A stretch of 60,803 nucleotides of DNA from an uncultured Collinsella sp. (GTDB taxonomy: Bacteria; Actinomycetota; Coriobacteriia; Coriobacteriales; Coriobacteriaceae): NCBI GenBank assembly GCA_958418185.1, contig CATZEP010000004.1, forward strand, positions 1 to 60,803. Direction: 5' to 3'. Position numbers and translations under genes: made by a program. Shown in pieces: positions 8,400 to 15,749 of this stretch. The notes beneath the pieces are model-generated. The model saw only the letters and a list, made by a program, of their open reading frames with translations. It had not been told where the DNA came from and searched no databases. Each line of letters starts with the position of its first letter. The first letter of the stretch is position 1.

Positions 8400-9281
8400 T
8401 TAAAGGATCTCGATCTCAAAGCCGCGGGTGACGGTCTCTCCCGGCTTGGCCACCAGGCAGCCACGCTTGTGCTCCAGAATATCGTCCTCGTCGGAGCAGG
8501 TGGACAGACCACCCCACGGTTCAACAGCCACAAAGTCGCCCTCGGGCTTGCTCCATACAATCAGGTACGGCATATCGGGGAACGTCAGGCGCACGCCCTT
8601 GTCCTCGGTTTTCTTGGTCAACGTAACCACGCGGCTCTCGAGCACGTCAAAGATGGTCTCCGCGAAGTCGAAGAGTTCGTGGGTCAGCGGCAGGTCATGG
8701 CCAGCCATCGGGTTCTTGCTGCGATGCTCAACATCAATCAGGCCCGTCGAGGGAACGGCAGTACAGAGCTCGGCGGCCTCGCGCTGCTCAAAACGGAGCT
8801 CGTAGTCGTCATAAGACTCGCCCTCGTCAAGCGGGCACTTAAAGCCAGGGTGACCGCCCACAAAGAACGGCATGTCCTCGGTGCCCTCATTGGTCACCTC
8901 GTACGACACGGCCACCTTCTCCGCATCGATCGTGTAACGAGCAACGATCTTAAACGGATACGGGTACTGCTCGAGCAACTCGGCATGGTCGGCAGAGCTT
9001 AGGCTCAGCGCAACCATGTTGTCGCTCTGCTCCTCGAGCTTCCACTCCTGTTTGCGCGCAAAGCCGTGGCGGGCGAGCTTAACCTCGCGGCCGCCCATGG
9101 TCATTGCGCGACCGTCACGAAGACCGCCGCAGATCGGGAAACAAATGGGTGCCTGGCCCGACCAGACCGCCGGGTCACCCTGCCACAGGTACTCACGGCC
9201 GTAGGCCGCAATAGAAGTGAACGACCCGCCCGCCGTGCTCAGTGCTACGCGGATAGAACCGTTATCAAGAACAAACTCCAT
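8400..9281 (-). CDS. lacX: LacX-type aldose 1-epimerase family protein
   Basis: A 293-aa protein of the galactose mutarotase-like superfamily, matching LacX of Gram-positive lac operons. Conserved stretches are PAVWSGQAPICFPICGG near residue 40 and FFVGGHPGFKCPL in the centre. It presumably interconverts anomers of a sugar or sugar phosphate; the substrate of LacX is not firmly established. The start at 9281 has GGAAGG about 6 nt upstream, and the longer frame to 9314 is not supported. It lies 53 nt before lacC1. A paralogue of exactly the same length sits next to lacC2. Confidence 0.87.
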   Translation of the reverse strand: MEFVLDNGSIRVALSTAGGSFTSIAAYGREYLWQGDPAVWSGQAPICFPICGGLRDGRAMTMGGREVKLARHGFARKQEWKLEEQSDNMVALSLSSADHAELLEQYPYPFKIVARYTIDAEKVAVSYEVTNEGTEDMPFFVGGHPGFKCPLDEGESYDDYELRFEQREAAELCTAVPSTGLIDVEHRSKNPMAGHDLPLTHELFDFAETIFDVLESRVVTLTKKTEDKGVRLTFPDMPYLIVWSKPEGDFVAVEPWGGLSTCSDEDDILEHKRGCLVAKPGETVTRGFEIEIL

Positions 9282-9400
9282 AGGAGCCTTCCCTTTCTTA
9301 CGACAGCCCGCCAAGTCAATAGGGCTGATAGAAAACCGGCCCGCGCCCCCTCACAGAAACGCGAGCCGTCAACGGACTAGTTAATTACGCCGAATACCCA

Positions 9401-9925
9401 CTAATCATGGTATTCGCCGCGGTCCCACTTCTCGAGGAACTCGTCAAAGAAGTGCGGGTCAGCCTGAGCCTCGGCGTCGGCCTTATTGCAGGCATCGATC
9501 TTGGCGATCAGGGCATCGTGCTCGGGGGTCTTCTCGTAGGGCTCCTCCAGGAAGGCAAGCATAATGTCGGCCATCAGGAACTCGCCGGTAATCTTGCCGC
9601 CAAAGCCCACGATGTTGGCGTTGAGCTCGCGACGGGCATACAGGGCAGAGGTCATGTCGCGAACCAGGGCGCAGCGGGCGCCGGGAACCTTGTTGACGGC
9701 GTTGGTGATGCCGATGCCGGTGCCGCACAGGGCCACGCCAAAGTCGGCCTTGCCGCTGGCAACAGCCTCGCCCACGGCCTTACCGTAGATGGGATAGTGC
9801 GTACGGGTGTGGCTGTAGGTGCCGCAGTCGAGCACCTTGTAGCCAGCCTGCTCCAGGCGGTCGGCCAGATAGATCTTCTCGTCCGTAACGATATGGTCGC
9901 AACCGATTGCGATGGTCTTCTTCAT
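9401..9925 (-). CDS. lacB: Galactose-6-phosphate isomerase subunit LacB
   Basis: A 174-aa RpiB/LacB-family subunit. With LacA it converts D-galactose-6-phosphate to D-tagatose-6-phosphate. The start MKKTIAIGCDHIVTDEK, the stretch RTHYPIYGKAVGEAVA, and CGTGIGITNAVNKVPG with the active-site Cys match LacB closely. AAAGGA precedes the ATG. It is co-directional with lacA (63-nt gap) and lacX. Confidence 0.95.
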   Translation of the reverse strand: MKKTIAIGCDHIVTDEKIYLADRLEQAGYKVLDCGTYSHTRTHYPIYGKAVGEAVASGKADFGVALCGTGIGITNAVNKVPGARCALVRDMTSALYARRELNANIVGFGGKITGEFLMADIMLAFLEEPYEKTPEHDALIAKIDACNKADAEAQADPHFFDEFLEKWDRGEYHD

Positions 9926-9988
9926 CAGAACGTCCTTTCGTCTGAATTCACAAGTTGAGGTAGAAGTTCGAGTTCTCGGTGGCTCTCG

Positions 9989-10417
9989 TTAGGCCATCTT
10001 GTTGAGCATGTCGACACGGATCTGGTGACGGCCGCTGGCGTACTGGGCACGCAGGAACTCGCGGGCGATCTTCTTGGCGACCTCGGTGCCCACAACGCCC
10101 GGGCCCATGGTGACCATGCGCGAGCCGTTGTGCTCGCGGGTCATGTAGGCGGAACGCTCGTCGGAAATGTTGGCGACGACCATGCCCTTGATCTTGACGG
10201 CGGCCATATAGGAGCCGACGCCGTACTTATCGAATGCGAAGCCCTGGGAATCCTTGTGCTCCAGCAGGTCCTTGGCAACGGCGGTCGCGGAATCGACAAA
10301 GTCCGCGGCAGGGGTCTCGGAATAGTCGACGACCTCGTGACCGTCGGCGATGAGCATCTCCTTGATGGACTCCTTCATCGACATACCGTCGGCATCGGAA
10401 GCGATTACAACCCTCAT
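9989..10417 (-). CDS. lacA: Galactose-6-phosphate isomerase subunit LacA
   Basis: A 142-aa partner of LacB. DERSAYMTREHNGSRM and the C-terminus GRHQIRVDMLNKM are diagnostic of LacA, which lacks the catalytic Cys of the RpiB family. It is the first gene of the tagatose operon, with AGGAGG just before the ATG. Its promoter region carries motifs shared with the deoR and lacF promoters, pointing to control by the LacR-like DeoR protein encoded at 27845-28609. Confidence 0.95.
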   Translation of the reverse strand: MRVVIASDADGMSMKESIKEMLIADGHEVVDYSETPAADFVDSATAVAKDLLEHKDSQGFAFDKYGVGSYMAAVKIKGMVVANISDERSAYMTREHNGSRMVTMGPGVVGTEVAKKIAREFLRAQYASGRHQIRVDMLNKMA

Positions 10418-10509
10418 GACATCCTCCTTGAGAGATACGCAGGTGCGTAGTTTCTGTTTGGAAGTGTTGAATCGCGTTCAGGTCCGGGCATCTGAATGTG
10501 CGGTTCTTC

Positions 10510-10597
10510 ACTGTTCATGTTTATTTGAACACATTCGAACAGTAACTGCAACAACTATTTGTTTATCTTTGTTCTTTTTTGAACAAATACCGTTCAC
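10510..10597 (-). promoter_or_regulatory. lacA promoter region with DeoR-type and ACCGTTCAC sites
   Basis: The 307-nt gap 10418-10724 contains ACTGTTC...GAACAGT (10510-10516 and 10537-10543), TGTTCA-N8-TGAACA (10512-10531), CATTCGAACAGTAAC (10532-10546), TTTGTTC-N6-GAACAAA (10568-10587) and ACCGTTCAC (10589-10597). CATTC-R-AACAGTAAC recurs 14/15 at 28641-28655. The density of TTGTTC/GAACAA half-sites suggests several operator sites. Confidence 0.6.
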
Positions 10598-10653
10598 AGA
10601 TGATTGCTGACCGTTTGGACCGGGCGCGGACGTAGCGACCATGTGTTCAACAA

Positions 10654-10690
10654 ACAAAAGGGCGGCCGAGAACGTGTCTCGACCGCCCTT
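10654..10690 (-). terminator. Terminator of the two-gene membrane cluster
   Basis: AAGGGCGGCCGAGA (10658-10671) pairs with 10677-10690 with one mismatch; on the minus strand it is followed by TTTTGTTTG. Confidence 0.85.
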
Positions 10691-10724
10691 CTCACGGTTG
10701 ATCTTCCAAAGATCGCTTTGCCGC

Positions 10725-11459
10725 CTACTCAGACCGCCCGCTCTTCTTGGCATGTTTGGACGGAGCGCTCAAGAAACGACCCGTCAGATAGTTCGCCGGG
10801 CCGGAAATATCAATCCCCAGCAGCACGTGTCCCAGCCACAGGAACGCCACGAGCACCAGTAGGGGAATCACACACGAGGTCACGATCATCACGATGACGC
10901 CTTCGATGAGGTCGGTCACCTGCTGCACGATCTCGTCGGTCATCTGCTTGGCACCACTGGTTACCGACGTGACCAGGCTCGAGGCTCCGTCAGTCAACTG
11001 CTCGAGTACGTTTTTGGACTCCGTGGCCTCGGATTTTTTCTTGTTCGATTTCGAGCTGGTCTCGGCTGACTTGTCCGTGGTGTCGGCCGCGTCCGCCGCC
11101 TTTTGCTCAGCTTGCTCAATACTTACACGATACGTTTCGTCGACCTTCTGCGACACCCATACGCTTGCAGGCACCAACGCCATGCCGATCACGGCAACCG
11201 CCAGCACGCGCGTCGCCACGCGGCGCAGGACGGTGCTCGTGCTCCAGCGCCCGTGAATGCCGAGCGACACCGCAAAGAGCACCAACGCAAACGGAATTAA
11301 GATGCCCAAGCCAACCGACCACAAAATCGTGAGCAAATATTTCTCTAGGTATAGCACGGCAAGCACGATACCAAGGTTGCCAGAAAGCTGCGCGAGCTGC
11401 TCGGCAACCGGCGTTCCCGTATCACCCGGCAGCGCGGTAATGCCCGCAGACAGCGCCAC
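10725..11459 (-). CDS. Membrane protein of unknown function
   Basis: Not recognised. About 244 aa from a GTG at 11459. It has two or three N-terminal hydrophobic segments (about residues 28-60 and 80-103), a Lys/Ser/Ala/Glu-rich, probably coiled central stretch (about 110-150), then a long hydrophobic segment (about 185-215) and a basic tail. The start is uncertain: no good SD precedes the GTG, while AAGAAAGG sits 7 nt before an in-frame CTG at 11480. The frame continues directly from the TAA of the upstream gene (11498-11496). A strong terminator follows. Confidence 0.6.
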   Translation of the reverse strand: MALSAGITALPGDTGTPVAEQLAQLSGNLGIVLAVLYLEKYLLTILWSVGLGILIPFALVLFAVSLGIHGRWSTSTVLRRVATRVLAVAVIGMALVPASVWVSQKVDETYRVSIEQAEQKAADAADTTDKSAETSSKSNKKKSEATESKNVLEQLTDGASSLVTSVTSGAKQMTDEIVQQVTDLIEGVIVMIVTSCVIPLLVLVAFLWLGHVLLGIDISGPANYLTGRFLSAPSKHAKKSGRSE

Positions 11460-11495
11460 GCACGAGGCCGTGAGCGCCAGTACGTTGCCTTTCTT

Positions 11496-11747
11496 TTAAT
11501 CGATGACCTCGATGGTGGAGTCCCAAGTTTTGGTATCGGCGAAATGCGGACGAGCTACAAAGCCCGACAGCAGCGCCAGCACCACGAGCGCAACGATAAA
11601 GCCAATCTGCAGCTTTTTGTTTGCGCACACGACATCGGACAAGCTGGGCTGCAGCTCGGTTACCGTCGTGTGCTCGGTTATCTGGACAGGACGCCCATGA
11701 GCCATCTCGTGCGCGTCTCTTTTTTGTATTGACCCGTTATCCGGCAT
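11496..11747 (-). CDS. Small single-span membrane protein of unknown function
   Basis: Not recognised. 83 aa: a polar N-terminal half, one transmembrane segment (IGFIVALVVLALLSGFVA, about residues 48-65) and a short C-terminal tail, so probably N-in/C-out. AGGAGG stands 8 nt before the ATG. Its TAA is in frame with the following membrane-protein gene, so the pair may be coupled or may once have been one gene. Confidence 0.65.
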   Translation of the reverse strand: MPDNGSIQKRDAHEMAHGRPVQITEHTTVTELQPSLSDVVCANKKLQIGFIVALVVLALLSGFVARPHFADTKTWDSTIEVID

Positions 11748-11864
11748 TTGGATACCTCCTCAGTCCGGCGTTTAATGCGAAAGGAAGTATACCCACCGAG
11801 CAAAAATCGAACGGCACGACGAACAGAGCGCACCAAGACTGTCCCCAATGACTATCTCCGGATG

Positions 11865-11931
11865 AGTTGCGGTGGAATAGGGATTGTTTTGCGCCCGTCG
11901 GCCCCTATTCAGTCCCTATTTCACCGCAACT
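11865..11931. repeat. 67-bp palindromic element, copy A
   Basis: 22-nt arms (11865-11886 and 11910-11931) with 23 nt between; the right arm begins CAGTCCCTATTTCACCGC. The left arm has two mismatches to the consensus. Another 67-bp copy with the same arms and a different centre is at 55755-55821. GTCCCCAATGACT stands upstream (11841-11853), and its reverse complement flanks copy B. Confidence 0.8.
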
Positions 11932-11944
11932 TGGAGGAGGACAG

Positions 11945-11978
11945 AAAAAGCCCTGCCGCGGGTAGCGGCAGAGCTTTT
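11945..11978 (-). terminator. Terminator of lacF
   Basis: AAAAGC-C-CTGCCGC pairs with GCGGCAG-A-GCTTTT around GGGTA-type loop bases. The minus-strand transcript ends in TTTTTCTG. Confidence 0.85.
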
Positions 11979-12005
11979 GGAAGGGGACTTGGTTGTGAGG
12001 GCTCG

Positions 12006-12344
12006 TTAGGCGAGCTTGGCCTCGAGCTCGGCGATGCGCTTGTAGGCATCGATGGTAAAGCGGGCCTGCTTCTCCAGGATCATAGTGGTCATGAGAGTGT
12101 CCTGAGCGTGAGCCATGATGAAGGTCATCTCCATCTCGCCACCGCCGGCCTCCTGCGAAAGCAGCTTGGTCTGCGTGTCGTGGGCGCCGATAAGTGCATC
12201 GCTGGCATCCTTGTGCAGCTGTTCGGCCTTCTCAAAATCGCCCTCGCGAGCAGCATCGAGCGCTGCAAGCAGATCGGTCTGGGCGTCACCTGCGTATGCG
12301 ACGATCTCGAATCCAACCATCGAGATTTCTTCTTTGGTTGCCAT
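12006..12344 (-). CDS. lacF: PTS lactose/cellobiose-family EIIA
   Basis: A 112-aa soluble phosphocarrier that passes phosphate from HPr to the EIIB domain of LacE. The phosphorylated His is His79 in FIMAHAQDTLMT, with the usual trimer-forming helical pattern. AAAGGA precedes the ATG. It is monocistronic and the only lactose-type EIIA in the window, so it probably serves all three LacE permeases. Its promoter carries CATTCAAACA (shared with lacA and deoR) and two ACCGTTCA sites. Confidence 0.94.
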   Translation of the reverse strand: MATKEEISMVGFEIVAYAGDAQTDLLAALDAAREGDFEKAEQLHKDASDALIGAHDTQTKLLSQEAGGGEMEMTFIMAHAQDTLMTTMILEKQARFTIDAYKRIAELEAKLA

Positions 12345-12426
12345 ATTGCGTTCCTTTCACATATGAACCAATGGAGAGCATCGCGTCCGGGCATACGCGC
12401 TGCGTTCTGTATGGCAGAAACATTAA

Positions 12427-12498
12427 CATTCAAACAAAAAAGAACAACTCAAAACATAATTTCAAGCTATGAACGGTCAATTTTCGCCCGTGAACGGT
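12427..12498 (-). promoter_or_regulatory. lacF promoter region motifs
   Basis: CATTCAAACA at 12427-12436 matches the DeoR-type motif at lacA and deoR. TGAACGGT occurs at 12470-12477 and 12491-12498, exactly 21 bp apart (two helical turns), on the same face of the DNA. Confidence 0.55.
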
Positions 12499-12558
12499 TT
12501 CCAAACCATTTCGAACAATATCAAACACAATTATCGGCAACCCAAACAGGACCGCACC

Positions 12559-13563
12559 CTAACACAAATCGCGCACCGTATCGCCCTCTACAAGCACACC
12601 GGGGATCAGCATGTGCTCCACGCCAGACGCACCCCCATCGGCGCCGGCAATCTTGTCGACCGCCCACATGCCGACGCGCTTGTTGTCAAAGCGCACCGTG
12701 GTCAGGCGACGGTCGGGCACGATATCGCCCAGGCTGTCATCAACACCCACCACGCTCACGTCCTCGGGCACACGCCTTCCGCACGACTCGAGCCCGCGAA
12801 TGCAGCCGTATGCCATGGCATCGTTGGAAGCATAAATGGCCGTACAGGTCGGATCTTCCGCCAGAGCCTGGCCTGCGGCATATCCGCTCTGTGCCGTCCA
12901 ATCCCCACGGACGAGTCGCGGCGGCTCAATTCCATACGCGCGCAATGTCTCGCGCCAGCCTTCCTCGCGCCGCATGCCCGAAAGCGAGCGCTCGGGACAC
13001 GAGATAAAGTGCACGGTTTTGTGCCCCCGCCCCAGCAAGTACTCGACCACCTGGCGCGAGCAATCGAACTGGTCGTTATCGACCGTTGAACAGAGCGGGT
13101 GCTCCAGCATCGTAACGAGCACCGTCTGCATGCCGGGCAGCGGCTCGAAGGTGCCAAAGTCCGCCGGCATGCGATTCATGATCACGACCATGCCGTCTAC
13201 CGGCAGCGCGCTCATGCGTGACGATGCGCTCTCGAGGGTATACGGATGCCCATCTACTTTAGTGAGGGTGATGGCGTAGCCGTGTTTGTCGGCGGCGGCG
13301 GCAAAGCCCTCCATACGGTCGAGGTTGCCGGTGCCGGTAATGTTGAACATGGCGACGCCGACGGTCTTAAACTTACCGCGACGCAGCGACCGGCCGGCAA
13401 AATTGGGGCGGTAGCCCAGCTCGCGCATGGCGGCGCGCACGCGCTCCTTGGTCTCGGGGCGCACGCTGGGCGAATCGTGCACGGTGCGCGAGACCGTCTG
13501 CTCCGAGACGCCCGCAAGGCGCGCCACGTCCTTGACGGATACCGATTTTTTAACAGCGGCCAT
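12559..13563 (-). CDS. LacI-family transcriptional regulator of lacE1-lacG1
   Basis: A 334-aa LacI-type repressor. The helix-turn-helix SVKDVARLAGVSEQTVSRT is at about residues 8-27, followed by the effector-binding domain (PEDVSVVGVDDS near the C-terminus). ATG at 13563 with a weak SD. It is divergent from lacE1-lacG1; two near-identical inverted operator candidates lie between. By position it is the local regulator of that operon, and the inducer is probably a phosphorylated galactoside. Confidence 0.88.
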   Translation of the reverse strand: MAAVKKSVSVKDVARLAGVSEQTVSRTVHDSPSVRPETKERVRAAMRELGYRPNFAGRSLRRGKFKTVGVAMFNITGTGNLDRMEGFAAAADKHGYAITLTKVDGHPYTLESASSRMSALPVDGMVVIMNRMPADFGTFEPLPGMQTVLVTMLEHPLCSTVDNDQFDCSRQVVEYLLGRGHKTVHFISCPERSLSGMRREEGWRETLRAYGIEPPRLVRGDWTAQSGYAAGQALAEDPTCTAIYASNDAMAYGCIRGLESCGRRVPEDVSVVGVDDSLGDIVPDRRLTTVRFDNKRVGMWAVDKIAGADGGASGVEHMLIPGVLVEGDTVRDLC

Positions 13564-13674
13564 AGGTCGATCTTTCTATGTCAACGATGCCATTGCAGGC
13601 ATCCCAACAGACAAAATGAACGCCTCCAAGTATATCCAACGCCTCCCCCGCCTTACGCTTACCACCCAAAACCT

Positions 13675-13707
13675 ACCGTTCACCGACAATTTCGCGCCCC
13701 CGAACGG
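13675..13707 (+). promoter_or_regulatory. ACCGTTCACCG / CGAACGG pair upstream of lacE1
   Basis: ACCGTTCACCGA (13675-13686) and inverted CGAACGG (13701-13707), members of the recurrent carbohydrate-promoter motif. Confidence 0.5.
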
Positions 13708-13719
13708 CTTCTGTCGCCC

Positions 13720-13744
13720 AAATGTTAACGTTGCCATTGTGCAA
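13720..13744 (+). promoter_or_regulatory. Candidate LacI operator a upstream of lacE1
   Basis: The core AATGTTAACGTTGCCATT reads AATG-N3-ACGT-N3-CATT. It matches site b (13837-13859), which is inverted and about 116 bp away. Confidence 0.6.
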
Positions 13745-13836
13745 ACACAGAGCCACCGGGCGGCTCGAACGTTTACGCGCAAGGAATCGACGGTCCACAG
13801 GCACAGGGACCATCGGTTCGCGTCTTTTTTTGTGTC

Positions 13837-13859
13837 GCAAAATGGCAACGTCAACATTT
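13837..13859 (-). promoter_or_regulatory. Candidate LacI operator b upstream of lacE1
   Basis: The core AATGGCAACGTCAACATT is the inverse of site a with few differences. It lies 61 nt before the lacE1 start. The rest of 13564-13919 shows nothing else I can assign. Confidence 0.6.
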
Positions 13860-13919
13860 TGGCAAGCAAACGCCAAAAGTTACCATCGTTGCTAACCCAC
13901 CGACTCTTAGGAGCTTTGC

Positions 13920-15683
13920 ATGGAGCAACTCATCGCCACCATCGAAAAGGGCCAGCCCTTTTTCAACGCGATCGCCCGCAACAAGTACCTCAAGGCGATC
14001 CGCGACGGCTTTATCTCCGTCATCCCCATCATTATCTTCTCGTCCATCTTCTGCCTGGTAGCCTCGGTTCCCAACATCTGGGGTTTCTACTGGCCCGATG
14101 ACATCAACAACGCCCTGTGGAAGTGCTACAACTACTCCATGGGTATCCTGGCCATCGCCTGCGCTGCCACCACAGCCAAGCACTTCGCCGACGCTCAGAA
14201 CCGCGATCTGCCCAAGAACAACCAGATCAACTTTATCTCCTGCATGTGCGCGGCCATCATCGGCTTCTTGCTCCTTTCGAGCGACACGATCGCCACGGAC
14301 ACTGCCAGCGGCTTCAACACCACCTACCTTGGTTCCAAAGGCCTGCTGACCGCCTTTATCGCTGCGTTTGTGACCGGCATCATCTACAAGTTCTTCATTA
14401 AGCGCAACATCACCGTCAAGATGCCCGAGCAGGTTCCGCCCAACATCTCGCAGACCTTTAAGGACATCATCCCCTTCTCCGTCTGCATCACCGTCTTTTG
14501 GGTCTTTGACATAGCCTTCCGCGCTGCTTTTGGCTTCTGCTTTGCCCAGGGCGTCATTCAGGTGTTCCAGCCCCTGTTCACCGCTGCCGACGGCTACATC
14601 GGCCTCGCTGTGATCTACGGCGCCATGAGCCTGTTCTGGTTCGTGGGCGTCCACGGCCCCTCGATCGTCGAGCCCGCCATCGCCGCCGCCCTCGTTGCCA
14701 ACATGACCGACAACCTAGCTGCGTTCCAGGCTGGCCAGCACGCTTCCGCTGTCCTGACCCAGGGTGCCCAGTACTTCGTCGTCTGCATGGGCGGCACCGG
14801 CGCCACGCTCGTCCTGGTCTTTATGTTCTGCTTCCTGGCCAAGTCTCAGGAGATGCGCGCCGTCGGTAAGGCCGCCATCGTCCCCGTCTGCTTTGCCGTC
14901 AACGAGCCGCTGCTGTTCGCCGCGCCCATCGTGCTCAACCCCGTCTTCTTTGTCCCGTTTGTCTTTGCCCCGATCGCCAACATCTGGATCCTCAAGATCT
15001 TTATCGACTTCTTGGGCATGAACGGCTTTATGTACACCCTGCCTTGGACCGTCCCCGGCCCCATCGGCACCATCATGGGCCTGGGCTTCCAGCCGCTCGC
15101 CTTTGTGATGCTCGCCCTTATCCTGGTCGTCGACTTCGTTCTGTACTATCCGTTCTTCCGTGCCTATGACGCCCAGAAGTGCGCCGAGGAGGCCGAGATT
15201 TCCGAGGAGGAGCTCGCCGCCAAGAACGCCGAGAAGGCCGCTAAGCTCAACGATGCCTTCCAGGGCAAGGCTGACGCCAAGAGCGTTGCCGCCGGCGCTG
15301 CTGCCGAGGCCGTGAAGTCCGACGTCGCTCCCGCCGCCACCGAGGCAACGGCCGCCAGCGACCTCAACGGCAAGCGCGTGCTCGTGCTCTGCCAGGGCGG
15401 CGGAACCTCGGGCCTGCTCGCCAACGCGCTGGCCAAGGCTGCCAAGGAGCGCGGCATCAATCTTGAAACCGCTGCCGAGGCCTATGGCAACCACGTGGAC
15501 ATGCTCCCCGACTTCGATCTGGTCGTCCTGGCCCCGCAGGCCGCAAGCTACCTGGCCGACCTGCAGAAGGACTGCGAGCGCGTGGGCAACAAGTGCGTCG
15601 CCTGCCGCGGTAAGCAGTACATCGAGCTTTCCCAGAACGGCGACAAGTCTCTCGCCTTCGTCTCCGAGCAACTCTCGAAGTAA
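13920..15683 (+). CDS. lacE: PTS lactose-type EIICB permease (copy 1)
   Basis: A 587-aa membrane transporter that imports and phosphorylates lactose or a related beta-galactoside. The N-terminal EIIC domain (about 1-420) has the family patterns LFWFVGVHGPSIVEPAIAA, AVNEPLLFAAPIVLNP and GMNGFMYTLPW. An Ala/Glu-rich linker (about 425-475) leads to EIIB with phosphorylated Cys in LVLCQGGGTSG. Overall it follows S. aureus LacE from start to end. TTAGGAG precedes the ATG. lacG1 follows after a 66-nt gap containing a hairpin. EIIA must come from lacF. Confidence 0.93.
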   Translation: MEQLIATIEKGQPFFNAIARNKYLKAIRDGFISVIPIIIFSSIFCLVASVPNIWGFYWPDDINNALWKCYNYSMGILAIACAATTAKHFADAQNRDLPKNNQINFISCMCAAIIGFLLLSSDTIATDTASGFNTTYLGSKGLLTAFIAAFVTGIIYKFFIKRNITVKMPEQVPPNISQTFKDIIPFSVCITVFWVFDIAFRAAFGFCFAQGVIQVFQPLFTAADGYIGLAVIYGAMSLFWFVGVHGPSIVEPAIAAALVANMTDNLAAFQAGQHASAVLTQGAQYFVVCMGGTGATLVLVFMFCFLAKSQEMRAVGKAAIVPVCFAVNEPLLFAAPIVLNPVFFVPFVFAPIANIWILKIFIDFLGMNGFMYTLPWTVPGPIGTIMGLGFQPLAFVMLALILVVDFVLYYPFFRAYDAQKCAEEAEISEEELAAKNAEKAAKLNDAFQGKADAKSVAAGAAAEAVKSDVAPAATEATAASDLNGKRVLVLCQGGGTSGLLANALAKAAKERGINLETAAEAYGNHVDMLPDFDLVVLAPQAASYLADLQKDCERVGNKCVACRGKQYIELSQNGDKSLAFVSEQLSK

Positions 15684-15692
15684 GTAACACAC

Positions 15693-15726
15693 AGGGCCAG
15701 CCGACCATCCAAGACCGGCTGGCCCT
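15693..15726 (+). terminator. Intra-operon hairpin between lacE1 and lacG1
   Basis: AGGGCCAGCCG (15693-15703) pairs perfectly with 15716-15726, with a weak T-rich tail. It may partially terminate or stabilise the lacE1 message, setting the LacE:LacG ratio. A similar hairpin stands between lacE2 and lacG2. Confidence 0.6.
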
Positions 15727-15749
15727 TCGATTTAGACGATTGGATCATC

